Below, in pieces: positions 5,306 to 8,682 of a stretch of 8,682 nt of DNA. Location of the stretch: NCBI GenBank assembly GCA_026394315.1, contig JAPKYM010000234.1, positions 1-8,682 of the forward strand, written 5' to 3'. Below the pieces are notes generated by a model. That model did not search any database. It was not told where the DNA came from and saw only the letters and a program-made list of their open reading frames with translations. The stretch is from Candidatus Bathyarchaeota archaeon (GTDB lineage: Archaea; Thermoproteota; Bathyarchaeia; 40CM-2-53-6; RBG-13-38-9). The position numbers were made by a program, and so were the translations under genes. Numbering within the stretch: the stretch's first letter is position 1; every line of letters starts with the position of its first letter.

Positions 5306-5965
5306 CTATTGTATGGCGATGATGATTATCGGCACCACTATCATTAGCATAGCCCACATAAAACCTAGCTTTGGAACGTCTATTTTTCCAACTTTAGTTA
5401 CATACCTCTCCATAATGGCAAGAGGCGTCAGCACCAAAAGCATCAGATTGAACGCGATTGCTGACAGGTCTACAATTCTACTCTCAACAGGCAAATAGTT
5501 CAAGAATGGTTGCGGGTCAGGCCATCTGACAAGGAAGAAGATCAAGGGCATATGCACAAGCCCCAAGTACGCGAAATTTAGAAAGTGTATCTTAAGCCAT
5601 GCCTTCAACCTGGGCCTTGGATTCAAGAGTTCAACATCACGTCGCCTATCGATTAGGTACATTAGAACAGCAATTGTCAACAAGGAGCATGCAGCAAATG
5701 TCGCTTGGATTCCCGACCAGAAACCCAAGAACGTTGGTATTGTAAGAAAAGACGAGAAAACCGCTATGAGTTGGCATGACAGTTTGCGAAAGTGATAGGT
5801 CAATCCAACCGTTACGAACACCAAAGCCATAGCGAAATTGTGAGCCCACCTAGGGTCTGCCTCATAGAAATGGAAAGCTGGCCCGATCCAGAATACGAGC
5901 CAAAATAAACCTTGTATTAGGATACCAGATCCAGGAGTCATGAGTTTGCCCATCTTGATGTTCAT
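5306..5965 (-). CDS. Unrecognised seven-helix membrane protein
   Basis: A 219-residue very hydrophobic protein with about seven predicted membrane segments, at roughly residues 15-34, 43-59, 63-85, 88-105, 125-146, 164-185 and 198-218. The loop after the fourth segment is strongly basic (IDRRRDVELLNPRPRLKAWLK) and is probably cytoplasmic; the next loop (RWPDPQPFLNYLPVESR) is Pro-rich. No catalytic or transporter motif was recognised. The frame opens at GTG 5977, and ATG codons occur at 5971 and 5965. GGTGAT (5970-5975) stands 4 nt before the ATG at 5965, which I prefer. It follows the secreted protease gene on the same strand with a gap of about 70 nt, suggesting co-transcription, and converges with the amine-oxidase-like gene on the other side. 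Confidence 0.78.
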   Translation of the reverse strand: MNIKMGKLMTPGSGILIQGLFWLVFWIGPAFHFYEADPRWAHNFAMALVFVTVGLTYHFRKLSCQLIAVFSSFLTIPTFLGFWSGIQATFAACSLLTIAVLMYLIDRRRDVELLNPRPRLKAWLKIHFLNFAYLGLVHMPLIFFLVRWPDPQPFLNYLPVESRIVDLSAIAFNLMLLVLTPLAIMERYVTKVGKIDVPKLGFMWAMLMIVVPIIIIAIQ

Positions 5966-5969
5966 AGGC

Positions 5970-5975
5970 ATCACC
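5970..5975 (-). promoter_or_regulatory. Ribosome binding site deciding the membrane protein start
   Basis: GGTGAT on the minus strand matches the anti-Shine-Dalgarno end of 16S rRNA, 4 nt before the ATG at 5965. The earlier GTG and ATG codons overlap or precede it and have only a weaker GGAAG further upstream. Confidence 0.5.
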
Positions 5976-6039
5976 ACATCATAGGGCTCTTCCGTGAGAA
6001 TATGAGGGTTACCGCGCGCGCTTGGTTGCGCCTTGTGCG

Positions 6040-7182
6040 CTACTTGCTTAGAGTCCTGTCAATAAGGAGTTTGAAAACTCCATTCTCGCTCGCTATTTGT
6101 ATCCTGACAAGTCTAGAGGGGTCTTTGAAGGACTGCCCTTCCTTGAAAGCAGCATTACTCAAACCAGTTGTCGAAGGATCCGCATTAACCACCCTCACAA
6201 TTCCACTGCCAACTGGACGCCTTTCATCAACATCCATTATCAGGACTCCGTTGCTCGGCAGGCTACTGTCAAAGCCAGATTGAGTTCTAACCTCGATCAG
6301 GTAATACCTTCCTAGCGCATTTGGAAGAATCAAAGCCTGTACCAGTCCTCCCGCAGACTCTTGGGGGCCCATTATGATTTCATTCTTGACCCCCGCAGAG
6401 ATCGTTCTTGTCTTGATGGGCCACCCTAGAGCTATTTTGCACCATGCTGACGGGTGTGAAGGACTCGATCCTCCTGGTTGGCCATTGCGCAGACCCGTAT
6501 CCATAATATCCCAAGGCCCCATGTACAGACTGCGACTGTTTTCTGGGTAGAGATCTGGAAGCCCCAGACTATGCATGAATTCGTGAGCATACACTCCGAG
6601 AGGATCTATGTTTCTGGCCTCTTTCTCAGGGAGGATTATTACGCTGTTCATGACCAACCCATCTGCATAGACAGGCGGTCTACATCTAATGTAGGCTGAC
6701 CAGATGTCGGCTAGTGTTCCTGTTGTCTCTTGGCCCATTCCAGCATGGACTATCAATATGTGTGTGTAGAGTTTGAAGTTGATCTGGTTGTCAACTGCAT
6801 GGATGGCGTCCTGGAATAAGGTTCGGATCTGCATGTCCATTAAGGGCCCAAAATCACGCCCGTAGTATGTAATCTCATATGGGAGTGCGACCCAGTCGGT
6901 CATGTCACCAACGATCCATGTGGAGTTATAGGAGACTTCCGTAATGTACCTGTTGAGGTCTCCGTAGATTCTTCTTCCAAGTTCATTCTTGGCAGTCTGG
7001 TGCTTTAGGTCTTTGAACTCCACCAGTATTGTGATTACACGCTGTTGTCCTATGGAATTTGGCGTGTTAAAGACATCGTAAGATGCAGTCGAAAACGCCG
7101 ATACGTACACGTTACCTATCGAAAGCTGGAGTAGCAGCACAGACAATATGAGTATAAACGCGCGGCTGCAGGTGCTCGACAT
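6040..7182 (-). CDS. Secreted M6-like zinc metalloprotease
   Basis: A 380-residue exported peptidase. A hydrophobic signal peptide spans about residues 8-29, with likely cleavage after VSA. The catalytic core has the metzincin zinc motif HEFMHSLGLPD (H200, E201, H204, G207, D210) and the Met-turn GPWDIMDTG (M227). This combination, with an early VITILVEFKD strand, is typical of M6 (immune inhibitor A-like) peptidases. After the catalytic domain a beta-rich region runs to the end, including RYYLIEVRTQSGFD and NGVLIMDVDE. No C-terminal membrane anchor or sorting signal is visible, so it is probably released or held by its signal segment. It is shorter than bacterial immune inhibitor A. The ATG at 7182 has GGTGA (7187-7191) 4 nt upstream. 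The membrane protein gene follows on the same strand. Likely substrate: extracellular protein. Confidence 0.87.
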   Translation of the reverse strand: MSSTCSRAFILILSVLLLQLSIGNVYVSAFSTASYDVFNTPNSIGQQRVITILVEFKDLKHQTAKNELGRRIYGDLNRYITEVSYNSTWIVGDMTDWVALPYEITYYGRDFGPLMDMQIRTLFQDAIHAVDNQINFKLYTHILIVHAGMGQETTGTLADIWSAYIRCRPPVYADGLVMNSVIILPEKEARNIDPLGVYAHEFMHSLGLPDLYPENSRSLYMGPWDIMDTGLRNGQPGGSSPSHPSAWCKIALGWPIKTRTISAGVKNEIIMGPQESAGGLVQALILPNALGRYYLIEVRTQSGFDSSLPSNGVLIMDVDERRPVGSGIVRVVNADPSTTGLSNAAFKEGQSFKDPSRLVRIQIASENGVFKLLIDRTLSK

Positions 7183-7225
7183 GTCTTCACCATGACTCTT
7201 GCGACCTCAACCCTCGTCAGAGCGC

Positions 7226-7232
7226 GAATAAA
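7226..7232 (-). promoter_or_regulatory. Possible TATA box of the protease gene
   Basis: TTTATTC, preceded by AAAAGGG, on the minus strand is about 47 nt upstream of the protease ATG. The expected transcript start near 7203 would leave a leader of about 20 nt containing the GGTGA site. Confidence 0.35.
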
Positions 7233-7302
7233 CCCTTTTAGTAGAATTTGCTGTTGTTGAAACTACACTCCTTCATACGCCCAGCTAGAGAGAGCAATCT
7301 AA

Positions 7303-7346
7303 GCGCGACAGCGCACATGCAGGAGTTTAAGCGTGCGCTGTGATCG
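7303..7346. repeat. Inverted repeat in the gap downstream of the FMN-reductase-like gene
   Basis: ACAGCGCAC (7308-7316) and GTGCGCTGT (7333-7341) are perfect 9-bp inverted repeats with a 16-nt spacer; weaker pairing extends outward (GCG... and ...GATCGC). It lies about 43 nt past the stop at 7384. No U-run follows in the direction of transcription, so a terminator role is unproven. Both arms are copies of the AGCGCAC element seen elsewhere in the window. The rest of the 201-bp gap (7183-7383) shows no gene. Confidence 0.55.
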
Positions 7347-7383
7347 CACTCAACGGGCTTACCGAAAAATCGCCACTGAGAAG

Positions 7384-8118
7384 TCATGCTTTCGGTGGAT
7401 CATAGTAGAGCAGATTGTAAGCTTTTACCGCGTGACCAATCGCGTCTGTTCTCTTTCCTTGCTCAACAAGCTTTCTCGCCGCGGCATATTCCTTCTTAGC
7501 TTCTGAAAGCTCAGACTCCTCTGAGATCTCAACAAGTTGCCCAGCTAGCAGAATCATCTCGTCAAGGAAAGTGTAGTCTAGGTAATTGAGCCCTTCGTAG
7601 TGTTCCATACGATCTTTGTCGCCTTCAAAGGGCTTTCTTTCTCTGGAGAGTTCTGCCACTCTTCGACCCGATTCTACAATAGTATTGATGGTCTGCTCAA
7701 AATTGAACCTTGAAACGGGGTTAGGCTCTACTCCTCTAATGCGCCTGTGATAAAAGAAACGATAAATTGTCTGCACGGAGGAACATAATCCTCTTCCAGT
7801 TCCTCCAGCCACTGAGATCCCCAATCCATATTTGCCATTCATATCGATGATCTTAAGCAGGTCCATAAAGTCTTTAGTCAAACCATTGATGCCGCCCCAG
7901 TATACTGGGGCACCTATGACTATACCATCGGCTTCCTCCCATAGCCGGTCCAGTTCTTCAGGGCATTTGGCGTTCTCCGTGTAGAAGTGAATTGCATAAT
8001 CAACGAGGTAGACTTTCTCTGCCTTTTCACCAGCCGACTCTACTCCTTCCAAACATTGGGACACCAATCTATCTGTCAATTTGCCTTTTCTTGGACTGCC
8101 AACAATACCGAGAATCAT
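7384..8118 (-). CDS. Flavodoxin/NAD(P)H-dependent FMN reductase family protein
   Basis: A 244-residue protein with a flavodoxin-like fold that should bind FMN. Motifs: first strand and phosphate loop MILGIVGSPRKGKLTDRL (1-18), GAPVYWGGINGLTKDFMDLL (69-88) contacting the flavin, and the third loop AGGTGRG (104-110). Only C52 stands where iron-sulfur flavoproteins carry a Cys cluster motif, so a 4Fe-4S cluster is unlikely. After the fold, residues ~185-240 form a charged helical extension (EAKKEYAAARKLVEQGKRTD), longer than in simple FMN reductases. The frame stays open upstream to 8235, but that part overlaps the aminopeptidase gene and is not conserved-looking; the fold starts at the ATG at 8118. 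A GGTGG lies close upstream with only a 2-nt spacer. It lies 47 nt after the aminopeptidase gene on the same strand, so they may share a transcript. Partner and substrate unknown. Confidence 0.83.
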   Translation of the reverse strand: MILGIVGSPRKGKLTDRLVSQCLEGVESAGEKAEKVYLVDYAIHFYTENAKCPEELDRLWEEADGIVIGAPVYWGGINGLTKDFMDLLKIIDMNGKYGLGISVAGGTGRGLCSSVQTIYRFFYHRRIRGVEPNPVSRFNFEQTINTIVESGRRVAELSRERKPFEGDKDRMEHYEGLNYLDYTFLDEMILLAGQLVEISEESELSEAKKEYAAARKLVEQGKRTDAIGHAVKAYNLLYYDPPKA

Positions 8119-8165
8119 TTCCACCACGACGATTTCAAGCACTAGAGCCTGGTTAAAGCAGGATT

Positions 8166-8682
8166 CTACCGCGTTGAATGAGATTTCTTGGCTCGTACTG
8201 ATATTTTGGCGTTGTGGCTTGCGGCTTTTAGCCACCTATCGTAGATTCTGAGGCGCTCCAACCCTGCTTCAATTCCTTTCTTAGCTTCGGGTATTCCATT
8301 TTCTTCGAAGAATCTCTCGAATTCCTCCACTCTTCCAATTCCTAAGATTGGAATGGTTGACAGCAAGACTCGGGAGAGCGTTGCGGTACCTTCATAGAGC
8401 TTCCTCAGTCTTGCTATGTTAATCTTGATCCACAGCCAAGTCGTATCTCTGGCGCTAGAGTTAGTTGCCGCCAAAATCAGCATTGAGGCCAGGTCTTGTT
8501 TCTTTATCTCGCCACTCAGGATCAGCCCAAGAGACAAAGCTACCAGTGAAGGATCCTTGAAATTGACTAGAGCTTCTCGTAGTCTATCTCGGTCCTCGTC
8601 CCAGGTGCACTGCCTGTACTTGTTCAGTATTACCTCAGGATTGCCGTGTGTTCTGGCATAAGCTATTGCGACTGCAGTCTTC
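8166..8682 (-). CDS. M1 zinc aminopeptidase, C-terminal part (cut by window edge)
   Basis: The frame runs without a stop from the right edge to the TAG at 8166-8168, about 171 residues. It matches the helical C-terminal (ERAP1-like) domain of M1 aminopeptidases: REALVNFKDPSLVALSLGL, GEIKKQDLASM, then NSSARDTTWLWIKINIARL, LLSTIPILGIGRVEEFERFF, and EAKKGIEAGLERLRIYDRWL. The RD..W.W...N block and the closing L..YDRWL are characteristic. The family removes N-terminal residues from peptides; archaeal members resemble the tricorn-interacting factors F2/F3, which finish proteasome or tricorn products. The catalytic domain (GAMEN and HEXXH) lies outside the window. The last ~18 residues are basic and less conserved. 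An apparent start at 8537 is an internal TTG (Leu), not the gene start. The FMN-reductase-like gene follows after 47 nt. Confidence 0.9.
   Translation of the reverse strand, partial: KTAVAIAYARTHGNPEVILNKYRQCTWDEDRDRLREALVNFKDPSLVALSLGLILSGEIKKQDLASMLILAATNSSARDTTWLWIKINIARLRKLYEGTATLSRVLLSTIPILGIGRVEEFERFFEENGIPEAKKGIEAGLERLRIYDRWLKAASHNAKISVRAKKSHSTR

Noticed and set aside
5646..6699. Short antisense or alternate-frame ORFs across the membrane protein and protease genes
   Set aside because: They are shadows of genes with clear membrane segments or protease motifs.
8119..8235. Extension of the FMN-reductase-like frame upstream to 8235
   Set aside because: It overlaps the well-supported aminopeptidase C-terminus, and the flavodoxin fold begins at the ATG at 8118.
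8166..8537. A separate 123-residue gene starting at 8537
   Set aside because: The supposed start is an internal TTG (Leu) in the aminopeptidase frame, which stays open to the window edge and matches the family throughout.

Overview
The window looks like a piece of an archaeal chromosome. Evidence: GGTGA/GGTGAT and GAGGAG ribosome binding sites, AT-rich TATA-like boxes about 35-50 nt upstream of starts, a C-terminal piece of an M1 aminopeptidase of the tricorn-interacting-factor type, a Trp-containing archaeal-type dodecin, and a secreted M6-like metalloprotease. I cannot name the lineage. A mesophilic or moderately thermophilic Thermoproteota-type archaeon (for example a Bathyarchaeia-like lineage) is only a guess.

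Layout. Left edge (1-205): an open minus-strand frame running off the window, coding-like but unrecognised, abutting an insertion sequence. 206-1348: a complete IS with 22-bp perfect terminal inverted repeats and an intact DDE transposase (IS4/IS5-like superfamily), sitting about 10 bp after the stop codon of the next gene. 1359-2609 (minus): a MetY-type, PLP-dependent O-acetylhomoserine sulfhydrylase-like enzyme. 2672-2889 (minus): a dodecin gene whose fifth and following codons are shifted by a perfect 14-bp tandem duplication. 2890-3055: a divergent control region. 3056-3755 (plus): an FAD/NAD(P)H oxidoreductase of the ferredoxin-reductase fold with a single-base frameshift near codon 29. 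3795-5234 (plus): a flavin amine-oxidase-like FAD enzyme. 5306-5965 (minus): an unrecognised seven-helix membrane protein. 6040-7182 (minus): a secreted M6-like zinc protease. 7384-8118 (minus): a flavodoxin/FMN-reductase family protein with a helical C-terminal extension. 8166-8682 (minus): the C-terminal part of an M1 aminopeptidase, cut by the window edge.

How the genes may work together. Four of the genes concern flavins: dodecin (flavin buffering), the FNR-like reductase, the amine-oxidase-like enzyme and the FMN-reductase-like protein. The reductase/amine-oxidase pair is a likely two-gene operon (39-nt gap), transcribed away from dodecin and the downstream metY-like gene. The secreted protease and membrane protein form a second likely co-transcribed minus-strand pair, and the aminopeptidase and FMN-reductase-like gene a third.

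The main points of interest are the two reading-frame lesions on either side of one divergent promoter region, a recurrent AGCGC(GC)AC element lying mostly at gene ends and in intergenic gaps, and a hairpin around the transposase start. No CRISPR array, rRNA or tRNA was seen.
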